Shown in pieces: positions 15,590 through 25,047 of a DNA stretch of 64,000 nucleotides. This DNA is from Chitinophaga jiangningensis (lineage in GTDB: Bacteria; Bacteroidota; Bacteroidia; Chitinophagales; Chitinophagaceae). Both the position numbers and the translations under genes were made by a program. How positions within the stretch are numbered: position 1 is the first letter of the stretch; every line of letters starts with the position of its first letter. Below the pieces are notes generated by a model. The model had not been told where the DNA came from, did no database searches, and saw only the letters and a program-made list of their open reading frames with translations. Location of the stretch: assembly GCF_900142605.1 (NCBI RefSeq), contig NZ_FRBL01000004.1:372001-436000 (forward strand). Direction: 5' to 3'.

Positions 15590-16555
15590 ATGAAAGCAGT
15601 CAGCATCCATAGCTTTGGAGGACCAGAAGTCTTACAAATTGAAGAGGTCATACAACCAACACCAGCATCAGATGAAATCTTAGTTCAGGTATTTGCAAGT
15701 GGAATAAATCCGGCTGACTGGGTAGTCCGACAAGGAGGCAATGACTTTCTGCGCCCCTTTCTCAAACTTCCCATTATCCTGGGGGTAGATGCTGCAGGAA
15801 TAGTGGCTGAAATTGGCAGTGAAGTAACCGCTTTTAAAAAAGGAGACTTAGTTTACGGCACAGCGAATTTTCCAGGCGACGGGAGTTACGCAGAATACTG
15901 TGTGGCTAAAGCCAACCAGTTCGCCCTGAAGCCCAAGAGCCTGGACTTTATCCATGCAGCAGGGGTTCCGCTGGCGAGTCTGACAGCCTGGACTGCACTA
16001 TTTGCACATGGAAGCTTTAAGGCTGGGCAGCGCGTGCTGATTCAGGGGGCCTCTGGTGGTGTTGGCAGCTTCGCCGTGCAGTTTGCAAAAGCAAAAGGAG
16101 CATATGTGATTGGTATTGCCTCAACAGGCAACCTGGACTACTTAAAGCACCTCGGCGCTGACCAGGTAATAGACTATACAAGTCAAAAGTTTGAAGAAAC
16201 TGTAAGTGATATTGATTTGGTGGTGGAAGCATCACCGCAACGCGATAATACGGAACGGCTCAAAGCTATAAGTGTTTTGAAGTTGGGTGGAACTTTCGTT
16301 AGTGTAAATATTGATGCCCCGGTTAACGAGGAAGTCAAAGTTGCCCTTGCTCAAAAACAAGCTAAGGGTGAATTCCCTGCTTATCAAGCGAGACGGGAAT
16401 GGCTGGAAGAAATTGCAGCATTAATTGACAAGGGTGACGTAAAAGTTTCGATTGACAAGGTATTCCCGATGGAAGAAGTCGCTGCAGCACATCGCAAAAG
16501 TGAAACATGGCATGTGCGGGGAAAGCTAATACTGGAAATAAAAAAAATGCTTTGA
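15590..16555 (+). CDS. NADP-dependent zinc-less alcohol dehydrogenase / quinone oxidoreductase-like (MDR) protein
   Basis: The 321 residues show the medium-chain reductase layout. The N-terminal GroES-like domain includes INPADWVVRQGG and LGVDAAGIVAEIG. The Rossmann fold has LIQGASGGVGSFAVQFAKAKG (about 145-165). The catalytic zinc ligands are absent, as in quinone oxidoreductases and enoyl reductases. It probably reduces quinones or enones with NADPH. Its stop overlaps the start of the AraC-type gene, so the two are translationally coupled. Confidence 0.92.
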   Translation: MKAVSIHSFGGPEVLQIEEVIQPTPASDEILVQVFASGINPADWVVRQGGNDFLRPFLKLPIILGVDAAGIVAEIGSEVTAFKKGDLVYGTANFPGDGSYAEYCVAKANQFALKPKSLDFIHAAGVPLASLTAWTALFAHGSFKAGQRVLIQGASGGVGSFAVQFAKAKGAYVIGIASTGNLDYLKHLGADQVIDYTSQKFEETVSDIDLVVEASPQRDNTERLKAISVLKLGGTFVSVNIDAPVNEEVKVALAQKQAKGEFPAYQARREWLEEIAALIDKGDVKVSIDKVFPMEEVAAAHRKSETWHVRGKLILEIKKML

Positions 16556-17463
16556 AACATTTTAAAACACTAACTGAATTTCATGAGTTCAGGCAATTAC
16601 CAAAACCTTTGCATCCACTGATCAGTGTAGTGGATGTGAGTGCTGTTCCTCAGATTGATGACGAAACCCCAGTTGCCATGGTGCTGGATTTCTATTCTAT
16701 ATCAATAAAACGAATGAAGAACGTCAGGGTTAAATATGGACAGCACCCATTTGATTTTAATGAAGGTATTCTGTCTTTCATTGCACCTAATCAGATCTTT
16801 AGTGTCGCGCTTACTGACAAAGCCGAACCGGTTGAAAGAACTGGATGGGTGATAAATATCCATCCTGATTTTCTTTGGAATACAAGTTTGGCCAAGACTA
16901 TAAAGACCTACGACTTTTGGGATTATTCTATTAACGAAGCTTTGTTTTTGTCGCCAAAAGAAGAATCAATAATTAATCAGATTGTACAAAATATTGTGCA
17001 GGAATGTGAGGCTAATATAGATAAATTCAGCAAGCATATCATTATCTCACAGATAGAAAGCCTGCTTGGTTATTCCGACAGGTTTTATCACCGGCAGTTT
17101 ATTACGCGCGAAAAGGCAAATCACCAGCTACTTGATCGTTTGGATAAATTAGTCACCGACTATTTCAATAGCAATAATTTAGTCCACAAGGGGCTTCCTA
17201 CGGTTGCTTATTTAGCAGAGGAATTAAATCTCTCACCAAAATATCTTACGACCCTGGTTAAAATGCTTACCGGGCAAAATACTCAGCAGTTCATACACGA
17301 AAAGCTGATAGCCAAAGCCAAGGAAATGTTAACCACAACTGAAATGTCTGTCAGTGAAATAGCGTACGAACTTGGCTTTGAGCACCTACAATCTTTCAGT
17401 AAGTTATTCAAGATGAAAAACAATATTTCACCCTTAGAATTCAGACAGTCTTTCAATTTATAG
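16552..17463 (+). CDS. AraC family transcriptional regulator
   Basis: I place the start at TTG 16552, which overlaps the previous stop (TTGA) and gives LKHFKTLTEFHEFRQLPKP, a typical start of this subfamily. The frame is open to an ATG at 16507 inside the preceding gene, which is less likely. Residues about 200-300 are the double helix-turn-helix (TVAYLAEELNLSPKYLTTLVK and MSVSEIAYELGFEHLQSFSKLFKMKNNISPLEFR). The N-terminal domain has a cupin-like ligand pattern. It likely controls the coupled oxidoreductase gene. Confidence 0.9.
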   Translation: MKHFKTLTEFHEFRQLPKPLHPLISVVDVSAVPQIDDETPVAMVLDFYSISIKRMKNVRVKYGQHPFDFNEGILSFIAPNQIFSVALTDKAEPVERTGWVINIHPDFLWNTSLAKTIKTYDFWDYSINEALFLSPKEESIINQIVQNIVQECEANIDKFSKHIIISQIESLLGYSDRFYHRQFITREKANHQLLDRLDKLVTDYFNSNNLVHKGLPTVAYLAEELNLSPKYLTTLVKMLTGQNTQQFIHEKLIAKAKEMLTTTEMSVSEIAYELGFEHLQSFSKLFKMKNNISPLEFRQSFNL

Positions 17464-17513
17464 AGGAAAGCCAGCGTGTATTAGGTCGATCTTATTATTA
17501 CTTATCACAAAAA

Positions 17514-17588
17514 AGGACAAACCAGGTTCCACGCCGGTTTGTCCTCATCATTTGCAAAAATTCAAATAAAGGGCGTGGAAACGCCCTT
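17514..17588. terminator. Two hairpins between convergent AraC and SusD genes
   Basis: AGGACAAACC (17514-17523) pairs with GGTTTGTCCT (17536-17545). AAGGGCG (17569-17575) pairs with CGCCCTT (17582-17588), which is followed by TCTTTC. Together they probably terminate both converging units. Confidence 0.7.
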
Positions 17589-17645
17589 CTTTCAATCGCG
17601 AAGATTCACGAACTTATTGGCTTAGCGATTCAAGTTCGGAAGTAT

Positions 17646-19598
17646 TTAGTAATTAGGATTTTGATAAGCTTTCTTCTCCGCATCCGTCATCTGCATCGCG
17701 TCTATCTGCCCTTGCGGGATTGGACGCAGGTAGTGGAATGGCTGAATGGTGCGGGTGATGGTTTGTGGTGTGTGGTCACCGATGTTCACCCCTCCAATAC
17801 GATAGGTACCAGCCAGTTCCGCCCATTTTTGCGTACGCACCAGGTCGTACCAGCGATATCCTTCTCCATAGTATTCACGGGAACGTTCCGCCAGGATGTA
17901 GTTGATATCGATGGTGGCAGGTGTAGCAGCCACCATGGCGGCGCTGTTGTCCACCACTTTTGCCACATTTTCTGCATTGCTGAAACGCCATTTACCTGCA
18001 CGTGCACGCAACACATTAATCAACTCCCTTGCTGATTTTCCGGCTACCGGCGCGGCACCTTTCACCGCAGCTTCTGCTGCAATAAAGTACAGTTCAGATA
18101 GCTTCGCTATGTTGAAAGGCCTTGTGGAGGCTGCATTCGGCTGTCCAAGTCCGCCAGCATTATCCGTGCGGTAAGTACCCATCTTCCAAAGACCAGGATA
18201 TCTTAAGCGACTAATCCCTTGCGGAGATATCACGAAATCCGCTCTGCCCGGCAATGCACCGGCACCCACGTTATTTTTGGATGCCCAGTCTGTATAATTG
18301 ATAGGTGTTGCAGGCTCGCTATTCAGGAAGGTAAGGATCGCATTACCGGCCTTCACCGGCAGTAAATTGGCATTGTAATAAGTGGCCGTATTATCTCCTG
18401 CCAGATTCCAGTTTCCGCGGTACACCGTTACAAACGTACCATCGTAACGGGAATCATTTGTTTTATCTGCAAACGTATTTTCCACCACATCAATAGTTGG
18501 TGCCATACGGGTCCAGGGGCGGCCCAGATCCTGTGTGGCAGCACGCTGCACGGTACTTGCCGCATTGCTCCAGGAAGTAGCACTTTTACTGCTGCGGATC
18601 AGGGTGTAGTTCCAGGTCATCATCCATACCGCAAAGTTATCAGGGGCCCCACCTGAACCATAGGTAAGACTGGAACCGTTATAATATTCACTTGTTTCTG
18701 TGCGATCCGCATACAAAAGAATCTCGCTGTTACGATCATTGGAACCCACACCAAGGTCATAAAATGTAGGCTGCAACGCAAACGAACCGTGGTTATCAAT
18801 ACCCGCTGCTGCTACGTCATACGCTGCCTGATAATACCAGTGTGCATCATGCCCGTCAGGGTCCGTACGGTTTGCTTCCGGATAAGTGGGAATGCTTTTG
18901 GGATTCTCTAACCACCAGGCGTAGGTAAGGTAGGCTTTAGAGAGATATAAACGCGCCGCTGTTTTAGTGACGCCGCCAATCACACGCCCCGCATCTGGTA
19001 AGTCGTTCACCGCTTTCAGCAAATCGGGAAAGATAGCCTTGGTATATACTTCCGGAACGGTATTACGCTTGGACGTTCTTACGGGATTGGTATTGAATTT
19101 CAGCTCACCGGCACCCAGATCCAGTGGCACACCACCATAGGTTTGGACCAGTAAGAAATAATCGAATGCGCGGAAGAAACGGGCTTCAGCAATGAGCGCA
19201 TCCGGCAGTCCAACTGCGGAAGCATTTTCGATGATGCCACTGGCGGTATTAATATCTGAATACGATTCCCCCCAGGGCACTGCTGTTGGCGCGCTGGTAG
19301 AAGTAACCTGACCTACGCCGGACATATCCATGTCTTTAAAGTTACCATCCGCACTTTGTGCATAGGTAGCCTCGTCAGTACCGGTGATACAGCCGCTGTA
19401 ATAATAGGCATGCCCGTATATATTACGAAGATGAGCATACAGCGAAGTAATACCACCTTTTACACCATTTTCTGTTTTAAAATAATCCGGTGTAAAAGAA
19501 CTACGTGGTTGTTCTGTTAATATTTTGGAACAGCCGGCGAGCACCAGGGTAATCAGTGCAGCAGCTGTAAAGGTTCTGCTTATATTGATATTTTTCAT
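17646..19598 (-). CDS. SusD/RagB family nutrient-binding outer membrane lipoprotein
   Basis: The 650-residue lipoprotein has a signal with lipobox LVLAGC (Cys23) and the SusD fold: N-terminal LTEQPRSSFTPDYF, TPR-like helices with FRAFDYFLLVQTYGGVPL, and the C-terminal RSREYYGEGYRWYDLVRT...YLRPIPQGQIDAM. It sits on the cell surface as a lid over its SusC partner and binds oligosaccharides. It follows susC by 12 bases in an operon GH43-SusC-SusD. Confidence 0.96.
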   Translation of the reverse strand: MKNINISRTFTAAALITLVLAGCSKILTEQPRSSFTPDYFKTENGVKGGITSLYAHLRNIYGHAYYYSGCITGTDEATYAQSADGNFKDMDMSGVGQVTSTSAPTAVPWGESYSDINTASGIIENASAVGLPDALIAEARFFRAFDYFLLVQTYGGVPLDLGAGELKFNTNPVRTSKRNTVPEVYTKAIFPDLLKAVNDLPDAGRVIGGVTKTAARLYLSKAYLTYAWWLENPKSIPTYPEANRTDPDGHDAHWYYQAAYDVAAAGIDNHGSFALQPTFYDLGVGSNDRNSEILLYADRTETSEYYNGSSLTYGSGGAPDNFAVWMMTWNYTLIRSSKSATSWSNAASTVQRAATQDLGRPWTRMAPTIDVVENTFADKTNDSRYDGTFVTVYRGNWNLAGDNTATYYNANLLPVKAGNAILTFLNSEPATPINYTDWASKNNVGAGALPGRADFVISPQGISRLRYPGLWKMGTYRTDNAGGLGQPNAASTRPFNIAKLSELYFIAAEAAVKGAAPVAGKSARELINVLRARAGKWRFSNAENVAKVVDNSAAMVAATPATIDINYILAERSREYYGEGYRWYDLVRTQKWAELAGTYRIGGVNIGDHTPQTITRTIQPFHYLRPIPQGQIDAMQMTDAEKKAYQNPNY

Positions 19599-19610
19599 CT
19601 GACAGCTGGT

Positions 19611-22600
19611 TTAGAATGATAAATTGACACCAAGAATGTAATTGCGGGTAGCAGGCGTATTCACCCCAATGGTCAGCAGCCTGCGCAAACTACCGGATAA
19701 AGGCACTGCGGCATTTTCATTACCATAGGAGTTGGTTTCAGGGTCCATACCTGATTCCTTCGTATAGGGTGACCAGATCACAAACGGATTCTGAACGGTG
19801 AAATATGCACGCATTTTTATGCTCTTACTTTTGATCACGCTTCTGCTGAAATCATAGCCCAGTGAAATGGTACGCACTTTCAGGAAGGAAGCATCAAAGT
19901 AACCCAGTGTGGTACCGTATTTAGGATTATCACCACTCAGCGGACCTGCCGGATTCGGATATTTTGCATCCGTATTTTCAGGTGTCCAGTAGTCTACCTT
20001 TATGTTATTGTTTCGGGTAGTGAGTGTATTGAGATAGCCTCCGGAGCCGTATACCGTACTAATGAGTTTACCACCATGCTGAAACACACCTACTGCCGTG
20101 AGGTCAAATCCTTTGTAAGCTACCCTTGTATTAAAGCCTCCCATGAATTTCGGGTCCAGGTCCATCACCTGCCTGTCGTCAGCACCAATAGCCCTTTTCG
20201 GTGTACCGTCATCGTTATAGCCACCGGTATATAATACTTTGATCATCCCTACTGATCCACCTGGTTCCAGGATATTCAGGTACGGATCTTTTGCCTGCCA
20301 CAATCCTATTTTCTGGTAGTCGTATACGGAGTTGATGTTGTGCCCAACAAACCAGCCGTTACCTTCATCTTTGGTGGAACCGGAAGCCAGCGCCACCAGC
20401 TTGTTACGATTGGCGTAGAGGTTGAATCCTGCATCCCAGCTAACACCATCGCGGCCACCATCCAGGATAGAACCATTCAGGGTAATTTCAACACCCTTGT
20501 TTTCTGTTTTACCCACATTGGCGGTATAGCTGTTAACACCGGAAGTTTGCGGTAATCCTACGCTTTGCAGCAGGTCATTTGTTTTGGTAACATAGTACTC
20601 TACGGTACCGGTTAAACGATTTTTAAACAATCCGAAGTCGATCCCGTAGTTCCAGGTTTTGGAGTATTCCCAGCCCAAACTGGCGTTAGGCAATTGCGTC
20701 ACATAATAACCGATGGAATAGTTATCAGATCCAAAGTTATAGGGCCTGGTACTTAAGGCACCAAGTGTAGCATAAGGATTGATGGCCTGGTTGGATGTTT
20801 GACCGAAACCGGCGCGCAGCTTGAGTGCGTTCAGCCATTTCACATTTTGCATAAAGGCTTCGTTAGCCACATTCCAGCCTGCGGACACTGCCGGGTAAGT
20901 ATGCCACTGATGACCGGGTGCCAGCCTGGAAGAACCATCAGAGCGCACGGTAGCGGAAATCATATAGCGATTATCGTAAGCATACATTACACGCCCCATC
21001 CACGACATCAGTCCCCACATATAATAGCCCTGGTTAGCAGGGTTCACGGTAATTTCTCCGGTGGCATTACCAAGGTTATAAAACTGGAAGGCATCGCTGG
21101 GAATACCTTTGGCAGCCATGGAAGAAGTGTTGAATTTCTGTTGTTCAGCGGAATATAAAGCGGTTACGTTTACACTGTGCTTTTCTGCAAAGGTGCGGTC
21201 GTACGACAGAATGTTTTCCACTGTCCAGTGATAGGTTTGTGAGTTACTGATACCCGCGGTGGATTCTGTGGCAGCGTTCACACTGTTCACCCCCTGGGCA
21301 GTGTAGTTGCCGTTGTTGCCCTGGATGAAGTCCAGACCGAGATTTACGCGATATTTCAAACCATTCACACCCGGAATCTGCACTTCACCATAAGCAGAGT
21401 TATAGGTGGCAAAATTCCTTGTTTCGTTTAGCCACAATCCGTTATCTGTTAAACTATCCACTATACCTTTGGTGAGCACATAGTTGTCGCCCAGTGTGGT
21501 GTTCACAATTCTTTTAGTAGAGCCGTCCGCTTTATAAGGATTTGCCAGTGGCGACAACATCAGGTTCACATTTACCTGACTTCCTTCGCTGATATTGTAG
21601 TTATTGTTCGTTGTAAATCCGATGCGGATATGTTTCCCGATCAGCTGATCCACGGCGGCGCGGAAGGAATAGCGTGTATACCGCTGTGTGGGTATTACGC
21701 CCTGGTTGCGGTAATAGCCCATTCCGGCATTGTAGCTGCCACCTTCACCTGCGCCTGTAACGCTGATATCGTGACTATTCAGGGTACCGGTTCTGTACAG
21801 GAGGTCCTGCCAGTCGGTATTCACTTTACCAGAGGAGTCCTCATCCACTCCTAAAGCCGGGAAGCGGTTAGCTACCTGTTTTAAGGTGGTGAACTCACGG
21901 GCGTTCATCATCGGGTACCTTGCAAATACGGTTTGATTGCCTGCATAGCCGTTATAGGCCACTCTTGGCTTAGCACCTTTCTGTCCTTTGTTGGTCGTGA
22001 TCAGGATCACACCGTTGGCACCACGGGAACCATAGATAGCCGTGGCGGAAGCATCTTTCAAAACATCCACACTTTTTATATCATCCGGATTGAGGTCAGC
22101 AATAGAGCCAGGGAAAGGAATACCATCCAGTACGATCAGCGGATCATTGGTGGCGGTAAGGGAGCGGGCACCGCGTATGCGGATCTGCATGGCAGCTCCA
22201 GGTCTGCTGGAAGTTTGTGCCATCTGCACACCGGCCATACGCCCCTGTAATGCCTGCGATACGTTAGCGGAAGGCACTTCACGCATGGCGGCTCCGCTGA
22301 TGGAAGCTACCGAACCGGTAACAGCTTCTTTGCGTTGGGTACCGTAACCGATCACCACCACGTCCTGCAGACTGCTGGCGGTGGATACGAGTGTGATTTT
22401 AAGCGTACTGCGGCCTTCGATATTCACCTCCTGGCGTTCGTAACCTACAGAGGTAATGATGATGGTTGCGTTGGATGGTGCATTAATGGCAAAAGCTCCT
22501 TTTTCATCGGCTACTACGGCAGCGGAGCCGCCTTTTACAGCTACCGATGCAAAACCAACAGCTTCTCCGGTGCTGTTAACGATGGTGCCCGTCACCCGCG

Positions 22601-22727
22601 TAGCCTGTGCCATCACCGTTTGATGAAGGAATATCAACAGGATGGATAAAGCAATCGTAAGCGTGCTGATCATACCACCCCCCGGTAGGTATGATCGCCT
22701 TTTTGGTTGAAAGGTTGACATGAACAT
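19611..22727 (-). CDS. SusC/RagA family TonB-linked outer membrane transporter
   Basis: I choose the start at ATG 22727 (MFMSTFQPKRRSYL), giving 1038 residues; ATG 22721 is equally possible. The frame extends further upstream into the GH43 coding region, which is implausible. After a signal (ALSILLIFLHQTVMAQA) come a carboxypeptidase-D-like domain (VTGTIVNSTGEAVGFASV), a TonB box-like stretch (LQDVVVIGYGTQ), a plug (ANVSQALQGRMAGVQM, DGIPFPGSIADLNPDDIKSVDVLKDASATAIYGSRGANGV) and the 22-strand barrel ending NYILGVNLSF. It imports bound glycans into the periplasm using TonB energy. No STN domain is present, consistent with control by the hybrid sensor rather than by FecI/FecR. Confidence 0.96.
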   Translation of the reverse strand: MFMSTFQPKRRSYLPGGGMISTLTIALSILLIFLHQTVMAQATRVTGTIVNSTGEAVGFASVAVKGGSAAVVADEKGAFAINAPSNATIIITSVGYERQEVNIEGRSTLKITLVSTASSLQDVVVIGYGTQRKEAVTGSVASISGAAMREVPSANVSQALQGRMAGVQMAQTSSRPGAAMQIRIRGARSLTATNDPLIVLDGIPFPGSIADLNPDDIKSVDVLKDASATAIYGSRGANGVILITTNKGQKGAKPRVAYNGYAGNQTVFARYPMMNAREFTTLKQVANRFPALGVDEDSSGKVNTDWQDLLYRTGTLNSHDISVTGAGEGGSYNAGMGYYRNQGVIPTQRYTRYSFRAAVDQLIGKHIRIGFTTNNNYNISEGSQVNVNLMLSPLANPYKADGSTKRIVNTTLGDNYVLTKGIVDSLTDNGLWLNETRNFATYNSAYGEVQIPGVNGLKYRVNLGLDFIQGNNGNYTAQGVNSVNAATESTAGISNSQTYHWTVENILSYDRTFAEKHSVNVTALYSAEQQKFNTSSMAAKGIPSDAFQFYNLGNATGEITVNPANQGYYMWGLMSWMGRVMYAYDNRYMISATVRSDGSSRLAPGHQWHTYPAVSAGWNVANEAFMQNVKWLNALKLRAGFGQTSNQAINPYATLGALSTRPYNFGSDNYSIGYYVTQLPNASLGWEYSKTWNYGIDFGLFKNRLTGTVEYYVTKTNDLLQSVGLPQTSGVNSYTANVGKTENKGVEITLNGSILDGGRDGVSWDAGFNLYANRNKLVALASGSTKDEGNGWFVGHNINSVYDYQKIGLWQAKDPYLNILEPGGSVGMIKVLYTGGYNDDGTPKRAIGADDRQVMDLDPKFMGGFNTRVAYKGFDLTAVGVFQHGGKLISTVYGSGGYLNTLTTRNNNIKVDYWTPENTDAKYPNPAGPLSGDNPKYGTTLGYFDASFLKVRTISLGYDFSRSVIKSKSIKMRAYFTVQNPFVIWSPYTKESGMDPETNSYGNENAAVPLSGSLRRLLTIGVNTPATRNYILGVNLSF

Positions 22728-22773
22728 AAAGATTGTTTTTAAAAAAAATTCAAAACGTGGTTGTGGAATAGTG

Positions 22774-24735
22774 TTACCGGCCAGAAAAGCGAATCGATCG
22801 GATAGACGCTGCGCCTTGGGTTCCCGGTGAAAAACGGATGAAAACATCATGTTGACCACATGACTTACCTATATCGAGTGAAATTTTTTTGAGTTGCTGC
22901 GTGGGTGTCACCGTGGCTACGGCCACCGGCTTTGCATCCGTGATACTATCCAGGAATACCTCCAGGCGGCTGTTGGCAGCGGCAGTAAGTTCCAGCGTCA
23001 TTTTGCCTAAAGGTTCTGCGGTGGTTCCCAGGTCAATGCCGGCAAATAGCATCCAGCCTCCGTTAGCGCTGCTATTGGTTACCATTTTACCATAGGGAGA
23101 TGTAATCGTTTCTATGCCATAGTAATTATTATAGCTCACTGCAGGCAGGGACGACCGTCCATCTTTGTATATAAAGCAATCGAAATCAGCCGGCTTTCCT
23201 TTTGCAAAAAGCCCAACGCTGGTGCCTACCCAGGAATTGAAGTTGGGCTGGGTACGGTCAAGCGGGCGACTATCAATCGTGCCCACTTTCACCCAGTCGA
23301 TACCATTCCGGCTATAGGAGCCGGTGAGCTCGTGTTCGTACCGCTCTACTTTCAGCCAAAGGGATTTGCCGGCCGGGTTAGGGATCATAAAAGTGGTGGA
23401 GTCCTGCCGGAAGATGATTTTCTTTCCGTTATTATAGCCGGTAAATAGCGAAACGGTTACTTTCTGATTCCCGTTGGTCAGGTAAATACCTGCCTGTTGA
23501 CTGGTATCAGCTGCGTCCATCTCTACTTTGGTAACAACGGTATAGTAATGATCTGTTTCTTTTTGTACCAGGTGCGTTGTTCCATTACCCGGTTGAAGAC
23601 GGATCCAGCCATTGCGGCCGGACAATGAATAATTAGCAGCGGAGTGCCTGTCCAGGAAATGCCAGGCGGGATGCAGGGTATCTGCCGTAAACTGATCACT
23701 GTAAGCAGTACGCCAGGTGATGCCGCCCTGCGGAAGGTCGGGCTTTGTTACCGGCGTGCTCACCGGTGGCAGCCCCCAGGGGCGGTCGCCTTCCCAAATC
23801 ACCTGGTACAGGGATGTTTGTCGCCCCATGCCGGACCAGTCATCCCGTTCTGTTTTTTCATAGCTCTGCCCGATCGTCCACCAGGTGCCATCGGATAATT
23901 GTATCGGGGCCGCTATATGATTCGGGCTTCTGAAAGTATTTTTCGGGTCAGGGCTGGGCTTGAAGAAGTTGCCGAGCCGTTCCCATTTGGTGGAGTCGGC
24001 GGTTAAGGCGGTGGCACGTAGTACATATTGTCCGCCGGTAACATCCCCTGCCGGGAAATAGTAATAATACCCGTTTCGTTTACACATCACGGGGCCTTCG
24101 GCCCAGCTGTATTGCAGGTTGGCGTTGATCCAGTCGAGGTTGATGACTGTATCCGTGAGCTGGCCATCCCGACCAATTGCACGCAGGCGGTTTACCTTCT
24201 GTCCATTTTTAATGACCATATAAGGTTTGCCGTCGTCGTCCACGAAAATGGAATTATCGTAGCCAAGGTTGCCGGTGGCGGAATCGGTTTTCACGGGTAC
24301 CGGTGCCGACCATGGCCCATACGGTGTAGTTGCTTTGGAAAACCATTGGCCGCCGGAAGAAAAATATATCCAGTAAGAACCATAGAAATAGGTAATAGCT
24401 CCCTGCCACACGCCACCTGATGGTCGGTCAGCCACCATGGTGGAGTGCGAAGGAGGCAGCACCCGGCCGATTATTTTCCAGTGCACGAGGTCCCTGGAAT
24501 GATACACCGGCAGGTAAGGATTAAAATGAAAAGACGAACCGCAATGATAGAAATCATCTCCTACTTTTAATAAGGTAGGATCAGGGTGATCACCTGGAAG
24601 AACAGGATTGACATATGTCAGCTCCTTTGTATACCGTTCCGGCGAATCCTGATCAGTAGTACTGGTTTGTGCTTGTAAAAATGAAGCAGGCAGGCATAAC
24701 AATGCCACACCTAAAAGGCTGCGTTTAAAGTTCAT
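22774..24735 (-). CDS. Glycoside hydrolase family 43 protein with C-terminal carbohydrate-binding region
   Basis: The start at ATG 24735 (MNFKRSLLGVALLCLPASFLQAQ) gives a clean signal peptide and 653 residues. The five-bladed GH43 propeller carries the base Asp in GDHPDPTLLKVGDDFY, the pKa-tuning Asp in GYDNSIFVDDDG and the acid Glu in YSWAEGPVMCK. A concanavalin-like beta-sandwich of the XynB type (about 350-520) and a CBM6-like tail follow. It releases terminal xylose or arabinofuranose from plant glycans in the periplasm or at the surface. It heads the operon with SusC and SusD and faces the hybrid regulator gene. Confidence 0.93.
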   Translation of the reverse strand: MNFKRSLLGVALLCLPASFLQAQTSTTDQDSPERYTKELTYVNPVLPGDHPDPTLLKVGDDFYHCGSSFHFNPYLPVYHSRDLVHWKIIGRVLPPSHSTMVADRPSGGVWQGAITYFYGSYWIYFSSGGQWFSKATTPYGPWSAPVPVKTDSATGNLGYDNSIFVDDDGKPYMVIKNGQKVNRLRAIGRDGQLTDTVINLDWINANLQYSWAEGPVMCKRNGYYYYFPAGDVTGGQYVLRATALTADSTKWERLGNFFKPSPDPKNTFRSPNHIAAPIQLSDGTWWTIGQSYEKTERDDWSGMGRQTSLYQVIWEGDRPWGLPPVSTPVTKPDLPQGGITWRTAYSDQFTADTLHPAWHFLDRHSAANYSLSGRNGWIRLQPGNGTTHLVQKETDHYYTVVTKVEMDAADTSQQAGIYLTNGNQKVTVSLFTGYNNGKKIIFRQDSTTFMIPNPAGKSLWLKVERYEHELTGSYSRNGIDWVKVGTIDSRPLDRTQPNFNSWVGTSVGLFAKGKPADFDCFIYKDGRSSLPAVSYNNYYGIETITSPYGKMVTNSSANGGWMLFAGIDLGTTAEPLGKMTLELTAAANSRLEVFLDSITDAKPVAVATVTPTQQLKKISLDIGKSCGQHDVFIRFSPGTQGAASIRSIRFSGR

Positions 24736-25047
24736 AACGTGTTGAATGGGATACGCTTCAAATGTAGCACTACCGGCTGTGGCGGGATGGCTCAAATGTT
24801 GAAAATAAGGTAACAAATGTTCAAAGTACTCCAGATTTGTTGCACCGCAGCGGAAAAATCAGCCAAACTTTCCCGGTTTAATAAATGTCGACCTGACTCT
24901 TAAAATAGTAAAACCGGGGTGTGGATTCAGTAATTAATTTGTATCTTGTAGGTAGGAAAATAACCACGGATTTCCTGACAATACACCAATGTTATCCAGT
25001 TCGCGAAGTATAGGGGATTAATAATTGCTAACGCCACCACGTTTAAT
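24736..25047. promoter_or_regulatory. Intergenic region between divergent GH43 operon and hybrid sensor gene
   Basis: These 312 bases hold the two divergent promoters, but I see no clear -33/-7 pair. An ATAACGTGTT sequence next to the GH43 start resembles the palindrome ATAACATGTTAT upstream of the GH116 gene (29357). It could be a weak site for the hybrid regulator. No RNA or further gene is visible. Confidence 0.3.

Noticed and set aside
17646..22727. FecR-type control of the first SusCD pair
   Set aside because: Its SusC lacks an STN domain and no sigma/anti-sigma pair is adjacent. A hybrid sensor is present instead.
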